A stretch of 45,950 bases of DNA from Desulfosarcina sp. (GTDB taxonomy: Bacteria; Desulfobacterota; Desulfobacteria; Desulfobacterales; JAFDCJ01): contig JARFPZ010000527.1 of NCBI GenBank assembly GCA_029288035.1, forward strand, positions 1 through 45,950, given 5' to 3'. This document shows, piece after piece, positions 8,160-17,350 of the stretch (position 1 is the first letter of the stretch; the number at the start of each line of letters is the position of its first letter). Both the position numbers and the translations under genes were made by a program. The notes under the pieces were generated by a model, which made no database searches, was not told the origin of the DNA, and saw only the letters and a program-made list of their open reading frames with translations.

Positions 8160-9317
8160 TTATTTATAAAAATGCCGGTAGTGAAACAACTTTTCAGTCG
8201 TCGTTTTACAGGTAATATTCCTGCCTATTTTGCGACAAATCAAATCAGCCGCTTTTTCGGCCATGGCCCGCAGGGTGGTGGCCTTGCCGCCGATAATCGA
8301 CACCAGTCCCTCCAGGTTGTCTCTTTGCTTGTGGTCATAGCAGTCAAAGGTACGACTGATTAGCTGGGGTTCTTTGGCCTGCTTTTGCTCGATCAAAGGC
8401 CGCGAGGCACTCCAGACCGAACGGATGGCCTTTTCTTTGACCGCCGGGACCATTTGTGCACAAAGATCGATGATTTTTTGAACATGGTCGGACGGCGATT
8501 CAATCCTATCCGGGTCTTCTGCCAGCCAGAGGGTAGTTCCCAGAACCGAAAGTTCTCTTTGGGGCACGATGATATCACCTTCGCCGGCTTGGTGAAGCCG
8601 GTTGATGACCATATCCGTCAATCGGGGTTCGACGGCCACCATCACGCCGGGTCCCGGCTGAATCGGCAAAGGGATATCCGCCAAGGCGCAAATTTTGCCG
8701 GCCCAGGCGCCGGCCGCATTCACAAATAAATCTCCAGAGACATCGTATTCGCGCTCGGTCTGATGATCGAAAATGCGAACTCCCGTGATGGTGCAGTTAG
8801 ATTTTTGAAAACCGATGGCTTGGGAAAAGTTGTGAATCCTGGCGCCGTTGGCTTTGGCGGTGGCATAAAAATACAGCGGGAGCCGCCAGGCATCCAGGGT
8901 CGCATCGGGCAACCGGACGGCTGCTTTCAGATCCGGATGCAGGGCGGGTTCGATAGCCAGGGCCTGGGCGGCGGTGAGTTCTTCGGTAGGAATGTCAGAT
9001 TGTCCACATTTTTCCAAGAATGCCGGCCGGTAATCCATATCGCTATCATTTAGCGCCACGAAAAGCCCGTCGTTTTGTTCGATGGCCTCGGGGGCGATGC
9101 GTCGCAGGATGTTATTTTCCCGGATACACTCACGGGCCGCCTCCGGATCGTCGACTGCATAGCGGCCGCCGCTGTGCAAGAGTCCGTGGTGCCGGCCGGT
9201 GGCGCCGGACAGCAGCTCGCCGCGTTCAAACAACGAGACCTCAAATCCTCGCAATACCAGGTCGTGAGCCAGGGCGGCCCCGGTGCCGCCGCCGCCGATG
9301 ATAACGATGTGTTCCAT
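8160..9317 (-). CDS. FAD-dependent glycerol-3-phosphate dehydrogenase-like oxidoreductase (GlpA/GlpD family)
   Basis: N-terminal VIIGGGGTGAALAHDLVLRGFEVSLFERGELLSGATGRHHGLLHSGGRYAV; ends before a C-terminal bfd-like domain. Confidence 0.85.
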   Translation of the reverse strand: MEHIVIIGGGGTGAALAHDLVLRGFEVSLFERGELLSGATGRHHGLLHSGGRYAVDDPEAARECIRENNILRRIAPEAIEQNDGLFVALNDSDMDYRPAFLEKCGQSDIPTEELTAAQALAIEPALHPDLKAAVRLPDATLDAWRLPLYFYATAKANGARIHNFSQAIGFQKSNCTITGVRIFDHQTEREYDVSGDLFVNAAGAWAGKICALADIPLPIQPGPGVMVAVEPRLTDMVINRLHQAGEGDIIVPQRELSVLGTTLWLAEDPDRIESPSDHVQKIIDLCAQMVPAVKEKAIRSVWSASRPLIEQKQAKEPQLISRTFDCYDHKQRDNLEGLVSIIGGKATTLRAMAEKAADLICRKIGRNITCKTTTEKLFHYRHFYK

Positions 9318-9319
9318 AA

Positions 9320-10774
9320 TTACTCACTACCATACGACTCTAAAAGTGCCACCATAAACTGCCACACCTTACCAAGAGACGGAATGTAGAGCCCTTCGTT
9401 GGGTGAATGGGGGTCTCTTAGATCCGGGCCAAATGATATCATGTCCATACCCTCGTATTTATCTCCGATGATTGCGCACTCCAGTCCTGCATGAACCGAT
9501 TTAACTTCGGCCTCCCGGTTGAAAACCTGTGTATAAGATTTGCGGCAGCGCTCAAGCAGAGCGGATTGCATATTCGGTGTCCAGGGGGGATATTCACTGT
9601 CGCAGCGGGTGTTCGTGCCGGCAATGGCCGCTGTTGCATTAATGGAATTGGTAATCTCGTCCAACCTTGATTTGGTCAGGCTGCGCTGGCTGGTCAATAT
9701 TTTCAGGGTGTCGTCTATTATCGCAATTGTTGCCAGGTTGTTGGAGGTTTCAACCAAATCGGGGAATACCGCCGACATCCCCATCACCCCATGGGGCAGG
9801 GATAGCAGCAGGTTGATGACGTCCCTTGTTTCCGCCGCGGTCAGCGCTGTTTTTTTCTGTGCAGCGGATTCTGCTGCCGTCAGTTTTATGGCCAAATTAG
9901 ATTCGATGTTGCCATATTCAGTTTGGACGGTGCCTTCGAATTCGGCAACCATCCCGGCCAAGTCACTGGAATTGTCGGCGGCACAGGCGAAGACGGCATC
10001 CGCATCCCGGGCAATGGCATTATGAGCGGTTCCACCTTTGATGGATACCAGCTGAAGGTCGCATGCAACGGCTAGGCGGTGCAGGGTGCGCGCCAGAATT
10101 TTATTGGCGCTGGCCCGCTGCTTGATGATATCGATGCCCGAATGGCCGCCGTGCAATCCGCTGATATTCAAATTGAAAAGTTGACTGCCTTCAGCAATAT
10201 CGGTCAACGTCAGCTTACGGGAGATATGGGTGTGTCTTCCGCCGGCGCAGCCGACAGTGAAAACACCTTCGGTTTCCGAATCAACATTAAGCAGCACCTG
10301 GCCTTCGATGAATCCGGGCTCAAGCTCTTTGGCACCGTTTAATCCGGTTTCCTCGTTCACCGTAAACAACAGTTCCAGGGGCGGATGGGCAACGCTTTCA
10401 TCGCTCGCCACCGCCATTGCCAGCGCCACGGCTATGCCGTTGTCCGCTCCCAGGGTGGTGTTATCTGCCCGCAGCCAATCACCATCGATGATATTTTTGA
10501 TGGGATCTTTGGAAAAATCATGCGTCGAATCCGGCGTTTTTTCGCAGACCATGTCCGTATGGCCTTGAATCACAATGACCGATGCATTTTCATACCCGGG
10601 GGTCGGCGGCACTTTGACCAGCAGGTTGCCTGCGGCATCCTTTTTCACCGCAAACTGTTTTGTCTCGGCCCAATGTTTCAGCCACAGACCTATTTGTTCT
10701 TCATTTTTAGAACATCGCGGGATGGCATTAATCTGTTCGAAGTAGTCTAATATTGATTTTACTTTTTCTTCCAT
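9320..10774 (-). CDS. pepD: aminoacyl-histidine dipeptidase (Xaa-His dipeptidase, M20 family)
   Basis: IQGHTDMVCEK, TTLGADNGIAVA, TVNEETGLNGA, HGGHSGIDI motifs. Confidence 0.93.
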   Translation of the reverse strand: MEEKVKSILDYFEQINAIPRCSKNEEQIGLWLKHWAETKQFAVKKDAAGNLLVKVPPTPGYENASVIVIQGHTDMVCEKTPDSTHDFSKDPIKNIIDGDWLRADNTTLGADNGIAVALAMAVASDESVAHPPLELLFTVNEETGLNGAKELEPGFIEGQVLLNVDSETEGVFTVGCAGGRHTHISRKLTLTDIAEGSQLFNLNISGLHGGHSGIDIIKQRASANKILARTLHRLAVACDLQLVSIKGGTAHNAIARDADAVFACAADNSSDLAGMVAEFEGTVQTEYGNIESNLAIKLTAAESAAQKKTALTAAETRDVINLLLSLPHGVMGMSAVFPDLVETSNNLATIAIIDDTLKILTSQRSLTKSRLDEITNSINATAAIAGTNTRCDSEYPPWTPNMQSALLERCRKSYTQVFNREAEVKSVHAGLECAIIGDKYEGMDMISFGPDLRDPHSPNEGLYIPSLGKVWQFMVALLESYGSE

Positions 10775-10875
10775 TTAATCTCTCCTGGGTTTAATTCCCC
10801 GCAGCTTGCTGCGATAAAAGTGAGTTGAATCCTAAAAACATGATACTCCGTGGCTTGCCGCGGAGAGATTTCATT
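10774..10875 (-). repeat. dispersed intergenic repeat copy 1 (two hairpins plus RBS-like segment)
   Basis: Near-identical (96/102 by hand alignment) to 35624-35725. Confidence 0.85.
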
Positions 10876-10932
10876 TTTCCCCTATCGTTTAGCTTCAAAC
10901 CTCGCTGACTAGTTGACTGGTTGATTAGGTAT

Positions 10933-10954
10933 ATACTGAAATTCATTTCAGTAT
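10933..10954. promoter_or_regulatory. perfect palindrome ATACTGAAAT-TC-ATTTCAGTAT in the divergent pepD/HD-gene intergenic region
   Basis: 10-bp perfect inverted arms. Confidence 0.5.
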
Positions 10955-11244
10955 GATACGATAGTTGAAACATCAAGTGACCAATTATATTTCAAATATA
11001 GGATGAATCCATATTTGCAACCATTTAACCAATCAACTAATCAACCAATTAGGGCAGTGGCGTGGCTATCAGGAGTGACCGGTTCTGTTTTAGGGATCTT
11101 CGGCCCTCTTGTCAATATTTTACTTTTCGCCTTGATTTTACATATTGACAGATTAATGTTAGGAAATAAAGGCTGTCGAATAATTCCCTGTTTTTCAATG
11201 TCGATCAGGGAATTTCCGGTTTATCCGGCAACGGGGAGGGGAAG

Positions 11245-12405
11245 ATGCCGCTTTTTGATCTGACCGAATTTTTTAAACTGTCATCAGTGTTAAACTACAA
11301 TCTGAGCGCTGCATCTTTAAACCGTTACAATGTATTGATGTATATCATCGGCAATAGGCGCTTGGATGCCGACGAGAAGAAAGACCGCGAACAAAAAGGT
11401 ATCCTGATGGAAGCCCTGGGGTATTTGTTCAGTGTATACAGTCAGAAACGGCGGCGTTTAGGCCCCATGGCCGTTCTGCACCCCTTGCGGACCGCAGCCC
11501 TGTTTACGCGATCCCAGGGCGATCCCAATTTGGTAGACCTGCTCGCCGTGTTGTTCCACGATATCCTCGAAGACATCAAACCGGTAGACTATCAGATACG
11601 ACAATGGGCATCCATGGAAGACCAGTTGTACAGACTTATGGAACGTCTGGAGACCGAAGATGAATCCAGGTTAGTGACGCGTCTGACCTCTCTGACCCGC
11701 GTTGAAAATGAATCCTATTACCAATATATCGGCCGGCTGCTGAATAATACCCAAAATTATCCCGAAATTGTACAAATAAAGCTGGCAGATCGGCTGGACA
11801 ATACTTTGGACATGCGCATTGACCTCGAAGATCCGCTTGCCGGCGTGGATTTTTTTGAAACCGTTTTTCAAATCATGTTTGTCAATAACTATCCGGGTTA
11901 CCGTCCGAAAATGGAACATGCACCGACAACAGCCATAAACGGTGCCAGGCGTTTATACCAGCTATTTAAAAATGCCGTGCTGTTATCATTGATCCGCCAG
12001 CAAGTGCCAGCATCGGCTCGGCAGGAATTAAAAATACTTTTCGATGCCTTGTCGGAGGCCGGCCTGAAAGAAGCGCAGCGCACATTGATCCATTTATTTA
12101 GCTACCATGTTAAGGATTTGAACACTCAACGCGGCCTTGTGCTCGAAGCAATGCGATATTGTTACAGCGGCAGAAGCGACCTGGTAACCATGCCGGACGG
12201 CAGCAAGTTGTTAGACGGTTTCTTTTCGACATATTTCGGTAATAGCGTAAAAAAGATCCGTCACAAGCAGTTGGATGTTTTATATCAGAACAAACCCCTG
12301 ATGCTGGAAGCCTCGGTAGCTTTCATTGTCATATTTTTAAGCTTTTTAAACGACCAAGATTTTTATATTCGGGGAATTAGTGCAGCGGGTATTGAGCCGA
12401 GTTAG
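11245..12405 (+). CDS. HD-domain protein, RelA/SpoT hydrolase-like arrangement
   Basis: HPLRTAALF...LLAVLFHDILEDIK...IKLADRLDNTLDMR resembles the H...HD...D metal site of SpoT-type HD domains. Confidence 0.65.
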   Translation: MPLFDLTEFFKLSSVLNYNLSAASLNRYNVLMYIIGNRRLDADEKKDREQKGILMEALGYLFSVYSQKRRRLGPMAVLHPLRTAALFTRSQGDPNLVDLLAVLFHDILEDIKPVDYQIRQWASMEDQLYRLMERLETEDESRLVTRLTSLTRVENESYYQYIGRLLNNTQNYPEIVQIKLADRLDNTLDMRIDLEDPLAGVDFFETVFQIMFVNNYPGYRPKMEHAPTTAINGARRLYQLFKNAVLLSLIRQQVPASARQELKILFDALSEAGLKEAQRTLIHLFSYHVKDLNTQRGLVLEAMRYCYSGRSDLVTMPDGSKLLDGFFSTYFGNSVKKIRHKQLDVLYQNKPLMLEASVAFIVIFLSFLNDQDFYIRGISAAGIEPS

Positions 12406-12875
12406 TTTCCAGGATCACGCAGTATTTTATCCACGTTAAATTGGCTGACCCGCATTGACGCCAAGTGGTCGGCGATCTCACCGTCTTCGATTTGCAGCTG
12501 GTGGTCGATTTTTTTATCCAGTACGGAGTCGCGACCGCGATAGGCGCCAGCTAAATCCGGATCTATTTCAATAGCTTGATCAAAATCACGGAAGGCAGGG
12601 GCAAAATCTCCCATCTTTTCGTAGGCCAAGCCACGAAAATGATAGGCGCGAGCGTATTTCGGGTTCAATCGAATTGCACGGGAAAAGTCGGAGATCGCTT
12701 TTTTAAATTTCTTTAGCTTCAGATGTGCCGTACCGCGGCCGGAATAAACCAGAGAATATTTACGATCGTATTTTAGGGCCTGAGTAAATAGTTTTATGCT
12801 TGTGTGGTAGTCCTGCTTGAGATAGGCGGCGGCACCCTCATCAAATAGTTTTTTCGCCATGTAATTTTCGGACAT
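12402..12875 (-). CDS. tetratricopeptide repeat protein
   Basis: Consecutive 34-residue repeats (DYHTSIKLFTQALKYDRKYSLVYSGRGTAHLKLKKFKKAISDFSRAIRLNPKYARAYHFRGLAYEKMGDFAPAFRDFDQAIEIDPD). Confidence 0.92.
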   Translation of the reverse strand: MSENYMAKKLFDEGAAAYLKQDYHTSIKLFTQALKYDRKYSLVYSGRGTAHLKLKKFKKAISDFSRAIRLNPKYARAYHFRGLAYEKMGDFAPAFRDFDQAIEIDPDLAGAYRGRDSVLDKKIDHQLQIEDGEIADHLASMRVSQFNVDKILRDPGN

Positions 12876-13215
12876 GTGTAGGTTCTCCTAACTCAATTCA
12901 TAAGCCATCGCCGGTGGGAATTTAAAAGGTTGCGCCGTTACCGCGATGGTAGGCTTCATGGTGCAAATCTGATCGATGCCGGCGGCTTATGAATTGTCGA
13001 TCGTATCAGGGAAAAGCCAAATAGGTTAATATGCACTTGAAATAATAAATAATCCAAGCACTTTAGTAAGTTTAATGTAGTCATCCCCCGGAGCTGTGTC
13101 AACCGATGCCGGTCGCGCTTGAAAATCTTTACCTGTTGGGTTGCCTCTTTTAATGGTAACGAAAAAGCATGTCGACGCCAGAAATTATTGCCGATTTTAG
13201 GTTGTTGAAAATTTG

Positions 13216-14025
13216 TTATTTTAAGTAGATGACAGGGCTGGAAGTGTTCTGATCGGCCACATACAGCTTGGCACTGCAACGAGTAAGCGCTCTTGCGACT
13301 TCGTTATACGCCAATTTAGGGGTATTGTTGATTTCGCTTAAGTGGGCCAGGATAACATGCTGCAAATTTTCGTGCTGCAATTCCTCGAGCAGGATCTTTG
13401 AGGAGGTATTTGAAAGGTGGCCGGTTCTGCCTTTGATTCGCTGTTTCAGGGGCCAGGGGTAGGGGCCGTTTTCCAGCATCTGGGGGTCGTGATTGGCTTC
13501 AAGAATCAGCAATGCACAGTGTTTTAAATGCTCCTTGACCATCGATGTTGCGATTCCCAAATCGGTGGCAATGGCAATCGTGGTTCCGTTTTGACCGATG
13601 GTAAAACCGACCGGATCTTCAGCATCATGAGATATCGAAAAAGGATGGATGGTCAGATTGCTGATGTGAAAGGTCTGGCCGCATTCAAACGATTTGGTTT
13701 CATGCAAGCTGCCAATTCTGGGAGAAGCCTGATAGGTTTTTTGATTGATGTAGACGGGCAGCTTGTAGCGGCGGGAAAGAATACCGACACCCTGAACATG
13801 GTCGGAATGTTCGTGGGTGACAATGATGGCATCCAGATGTTCGGGGTCCAGATCTCTTGAAACCAATCTACGCTGAAGCTCGACGCCCGATAGACCGGCG
13901 TCGATGAGAATAGAGGTGTCACCGTCGCTGATATAGGTCGCATTGCCCTTGCTACCGCTGGCCAGCATACAGACAGCGAGGTTGTAGTCGCAAGAACGTC
14001 GTGGTTTTTGATCTTTCGGTTTCAT
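13216..14025 (-). CDS. MBL-fold metallohydrolase (YycJ/WalJ-like)
   Basis: LASGSKGNATYI...LIDAGLSG...VTHEHSDHVQGVG. Confidence 0.9.
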   Translation of the reverse strand: MKPKDQKPRRSCDYNLAVCMLASGSKGNATYISDGDTSILIDAGLSGVELQRRLVSRDLDPEHLDAIIVTHEHSDHVQGVGILSRRYKLPVYINQKTYQASPRIGSLHETKSFECGQTFHISNLTIHPFSISHDAEDPVGFTIGQNGTTIAIATDLGIATSMVKEHLKHCALLILEANHDPQMLENGPYPWPLKQRIKGRTGHLSNTSSKILLEELQHENLQHVILAHLSEINNTPKLAYNEVARALTRCSAKLYVADQNTSSPVIYLK

Positions 14026-14090
14026 AATGCTGATTTGCTTTATTGGATGTTAAGATCTGTATTACCAACCCGGATAAACCAGATATAATT

Positions 14091-14163
14091 GCCACAAAGG
14101 CACCAAGACACAAACAAAAACTTTTTATGAGAATTTAACTTCGTGTCTTGGTGCCTTGGTGGC
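14091..14163. repeat. intergenic inverted repeat / hairpin
   Basis: GCCACAAAGGCACCAAGACAC ... GTGTCTTGGTGCCTTGGTGGC. Confidence 0.85.
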
Positions 14164-14230
14164 GAAAATATTCTGTTAAATAACGTAAACGGAACAAAAT
14201 TAAAAGTCTAAAAAAGGTATGATCGGTTAA

Positions 14231-14695
14231 ATGAATTCAATCAATATTGAAACAAAAATCGTAAACCCCCTCATGGGGGAAGGCACTCCCCTGCCTTCAT
14301 ACGCCACCGATGGGTCGGCGGCCATTGACCTGAGGGCCTGCCTCAAGGAACAGATCGGCATTCAACCGGGGCATAGCGTCTTGGTTGGCAGCGGGATTGC
14401 GATTAACATCAAAGATCCCAACATCGTCGGCATCATCGTGCCTCGCTCCGGTCTGGGAATAAAAAAGGGTATCGTCCTGGCCAATACCATTGGGGTGATT
14501 GATTCGGACTATCAGGGTGAAATAAAGATAGGCCTATATAACCGGAGTCAAAACCAATACACAGTAAAACCGGGTGAGCGAATCTGCCAGATGCTGTTTA
14601 TACCGGTCATCCATGCCACCTTAAAATTGGTGAAAGATTTCAGCAACACGACCTATCGGGGCAGTGGCGGGTTTGGGCATACCGGGAGGGATTAA
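14231..14695 (+). CDS. dut: dUTP diphosphatase
   Basis: ATDGSAAIDLRA, PRSGLGIKKGI, GVIDSDYQGEIKI, RICQMLFIPV, RGSGGFGHTG motifs 1-5. Confidence 0.96.
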   Translation: MNSINIETKIVNPLMGEGTPLPSYATDGSAAIDLRACLKEQIGIQPGHSVLVGSGIAINIKDPNIVGIIVPRSGLGIKKGIVLANTIGVIDSDYQGEIKIGLYNRSQNQYTVKPGERICQMLFIPVIHATLKLVKDFSNTTYRGSGGFGHTGRD

Positions 14696-14833
14696 AGATT
14701 GACGAATGACGAATGACGAATTAAGGAATTCTATCTATATTCATATTTGGGGACCTTACACGGGCCGTAATTATGATCTTATAAGTCGCACCAGGGCGGG
14801 CTGAACCGTTTAACCTATATATGAGGAAAAACA

Positions 14834-16078
14834 ATGAATGAAAAAGAAAATAAAAATTCTCGACGCGATTTTCTAAAAACCGCCGGTGCCATCGGTGCCG
14901 CACCAATAATTGCTTCCCTGGCACCTTTCGCCAGTGCTGCCGATAAGCAAAATTCAAAATCAAGCGACCCCACGATCGTACCGACGAGACCGTTTGGGAA
15001 AACAGGCGAAAATGTCTCTATTCTCTCTCTCGGTGGTGTGTTGGATACGTCGGACCTGCTAATATTCAGGCAAGCGATGAAAATGGGCGTAACCTACTGG
15101 GATACGGCCGATAGCTATGGAGGCGGCAAAAATGAGAAGGCCATCGGCAAGTATTTTACTAAATTCCCGAACGACCGGAAAAAAGTCTTTCTTGTCACCA
15201 AAGCGGCGACTTCCGATCCGAACAAATTAACTGAAAAACTGAATGCCTCACTTGAAAGAATGAAAACGTCTTACGTCGATTTGTACTTCATCCATTATGT
15301 CAAAGATGTAAAAGATGAATTGACAAATGATGTCAAATCCTGGGCTGAAAAAGCCAAAGCCGAAGGAAAGATTCGTTTTTTTGGCTTCAGCGCGCATAAA
15401 AATATGGAAAATAGTATGCTGTCAGCCGCTAAACTTGGGTGGATCGACGGCATCATGATGAGTTATAACTACAGACTCATGGTAAAAGATGAGATGAAAA
15501 GAGCTGTTGATGCCTGTACGAAAGCCGGAATCGGCTTGACGGCTATGAAAACACAGGCTGCCTTCTTTGCATGGTTTTATGCATCCATTGGATCTGAAAC
15601 GAATGATGCGCTGAATATGACCGAAAATTTTTTGAAAAAAGGATTTACGGAGGAACAGGCGAAACTAAAGATCGTCTGGGAGAATCCAAATATTGCCAGC
15701 ATTTGTTCAGCAATGCCCAATATGACCATCCTGCAGGCCAATGTCGCCGCCGCCCTGAACAAGACTAAGCTATCTTTAAAAGACAGACAGCATTTTGATC
15801 AATATGCAAAAAAAACTGCAGGCGGTTACTGCGCCGGCTGCGCAGATATTTGCGAATCAATGGTGGATTTCAAAGTACCGATCAGTGATGTATTGCGTTG
15901 TTCCATGTATTATCACAGCTATGGAGATCGGGACAAGGCTCTGGCACTATTCAATGCCTTGCCAACAAGTGCGATAGAAAATATTTGCAAGACAGACTAT
16001 ACCAAAGCAGAAAAAAAATGCCCCCAAAAGATACAAATTGGCAGCGTTTTGAAAAAAATCCATCAAGATTTAAGCTGA
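14834..16078 (+). CDS. Tat-exported aldo/keto reductase-family protein with C-terminal cysteine cluster
   Basis: Tat motif SRRDFLKTAG; FGKTGENVSILSLGG; YWDTADSYGGGKNEKAIGK; C-terminal GGYCAGCADICE. Confidence 0.9.
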   Translation: MNEKENKNSRRDFLKTAGAIGAAPIIASLAPFASAADKQNSKSSDPTIVPTRPFGKTGENVSILSLGGVLDTSDLLIFRQAMKMGVTYWDTADSYGGGKNEKAIGKYFTKFPNDRKKVFLVTKAATSDPNKLTEKLNASLERMKTSYVDLYFIHYVKDVKDELTNDVKSWAEKAKAEGKIRFFGFSAHKNMENSMLSAAKLGWIDGIMMSYNYRLMVKDEMKRAVDACTKAGIGLTAMKTQAAFFAWFYASIGSETNDALNMTENFLKKGFTEEQAKLKIVWENPNIASICSAMPNMTILQANVAAALNKTKLSLKDRQHFDQYAKKTAGGYCAGCADICESMVDFKVPISDVLRCSMYYHSYGDRDKALALFNALPTSAIENICKTDYTKAEKKCPQKIQIGSVLKKIHQDLS

Positions 16079-17350
16079 TGAACGCTTAGGGTCAAACAAT
16101 ATCGCTTCAATTTCTTCTTTATCGTTATTTACCGGCCCCAGTAGGGTCAATGCCATCTGGCGGGGGTGGAAAAGATCGTTGGCCAGGGCCAGGATATCCT
16201 CCCGGGTGACAGCCTCGACTTTTGCGATAATTTTTTGCAATGGAATTTCGCATCCAAAATGTATTTCGTTTTGGGCGCTTCGGACCATTTGATTGTCAAT
16301 GCTTTCTGAGGCCAGCATGAGACCGCCTTTGGTATACTCGATAGCGCCTTTTAACTCTGAATCATCGACCCGTTCCTTTCGCAGCCTGTGAATTTCGTCT
16401 AAAACCAGCTGGGTTGTTTCCTGAGCTCGTTCGGGTGCAACTCCCACATAAACACCGAACATACCGGTATCCCCATGGGAAGAAATGAATGAATACACCG
16501 AGTAGGCCAGTCCCCTTTTTTCCCGCACTTCCTGAAACAGCCTTGAGCTCATATTGCCACCCAGGATGGTATTTAAAATGGAGAACGTGTAACGGCGCGG
16601 ATCGGTGATGGATAATCCTTTTGCACTCAGACAGATGTGCATCTGTTCTAAATCCCGGTGGGTGAGGTCTACCACGGAGCAGCCTTGGGGGGTAATTCGC
16701 TGCGGAATGCCGTTGCCGGGTTGGATGGTCTCAAATGCCGGCTGCACCAGATCCACCAAATGATGGTGGTCGAGTTTTCCGGCGGCTGAAATCACGATGC
16801 GTTCGGGCTGGTACAGGCGGCTGAAAAATTTCTTTATCATCGGGGCATCAAATTGGATGATGTTCTGCGGAGAGCCTAGAATCGATCGCCCCAATGGATT
16901 ATCGCCCCAAAAATTATGGCCCGAAAGCACGTGAACATACTCTTCCGGGCTGTCTTCCACCATTCCGATTTCCTGCAAGATAACGGGTCGTTCTTTGTCG
17001 ACCTCCGCAGGATCGAATACCGAATTGATAAAAATGTCGGATAGGACATCCACCATGGTTCCCGTATGGGTATCCATGACGCGGGCATGGTAGCAGGTAT
17101 TCTCCATGGCCGTAAACGCATTGGTATGACCGCCGATGGCATCAAATTCTTTGGCAATCTGAAAAGCGGAGCGTTTGCGGGTGCCCTTAAAAATCATATG
17201 TTCGATAAAATGAGAAAGTCCGCTCTCAAGTTCGGACTCATCCCGGGCACCCACATTGACCCACACTCCCATGGACACCGAACGGGCGTGGGGCATTGTT
17301 TTGCTGACAATTCGAATACCGTTGTTAAGGGTAGTTTTATCGACGGTCAC
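16070..17350 (-). CDS. M16-family zinc peptidase
   Basis: [11 protein letters not shown] (HxxEH) and [21 protein letters not shown]; overlaps pnp stop. Confidence 0.93.
   Translation of the reverse strand: MTVDKTTLNNGIRIVSKTMPHARSVSMGVWVNVGARDESELESGLSHFIEHMIFKGTRKRSAFQIAKEFDAIGGHTNAFTAMENTCYHARVMDTHTGTMVDVLSDIFINSVFDPAEVDKERPVILQEIGMVEDSPEEYVHVLSGHNFWGDNPLGRSILGSPQNIIQFDAPMIKKFFSRLYQPERIVISAAGKLDHHHLVDLVQPAFETIQPGNGIPQRITPQGCSVVDLTHRDLEQMHICLSAKGLSITDPRRYTFSILNTILGGNMSSRLFQEVREKRGLAYSVYSFISSHGDTGMFGVYVGVAPERAQETTQLVLDEIHRLRKERVDDSELKGAIEYTKGGLMLASESIDNQMVRSAQNEIHFGCEIPLQKIIAKVEAVTREDILALANDLFHPRQMALTLLGPVNNDKEEIEAILFDPKRSSA

Noticed and set aside
10791-10976. 61-aa ORF ...MKSLRGKPRSIMFLGFNSLLSQQAAGN
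   Set aside because: It is a translation of the dispersed 102-bp intergenic repeat rather than a supported gene.
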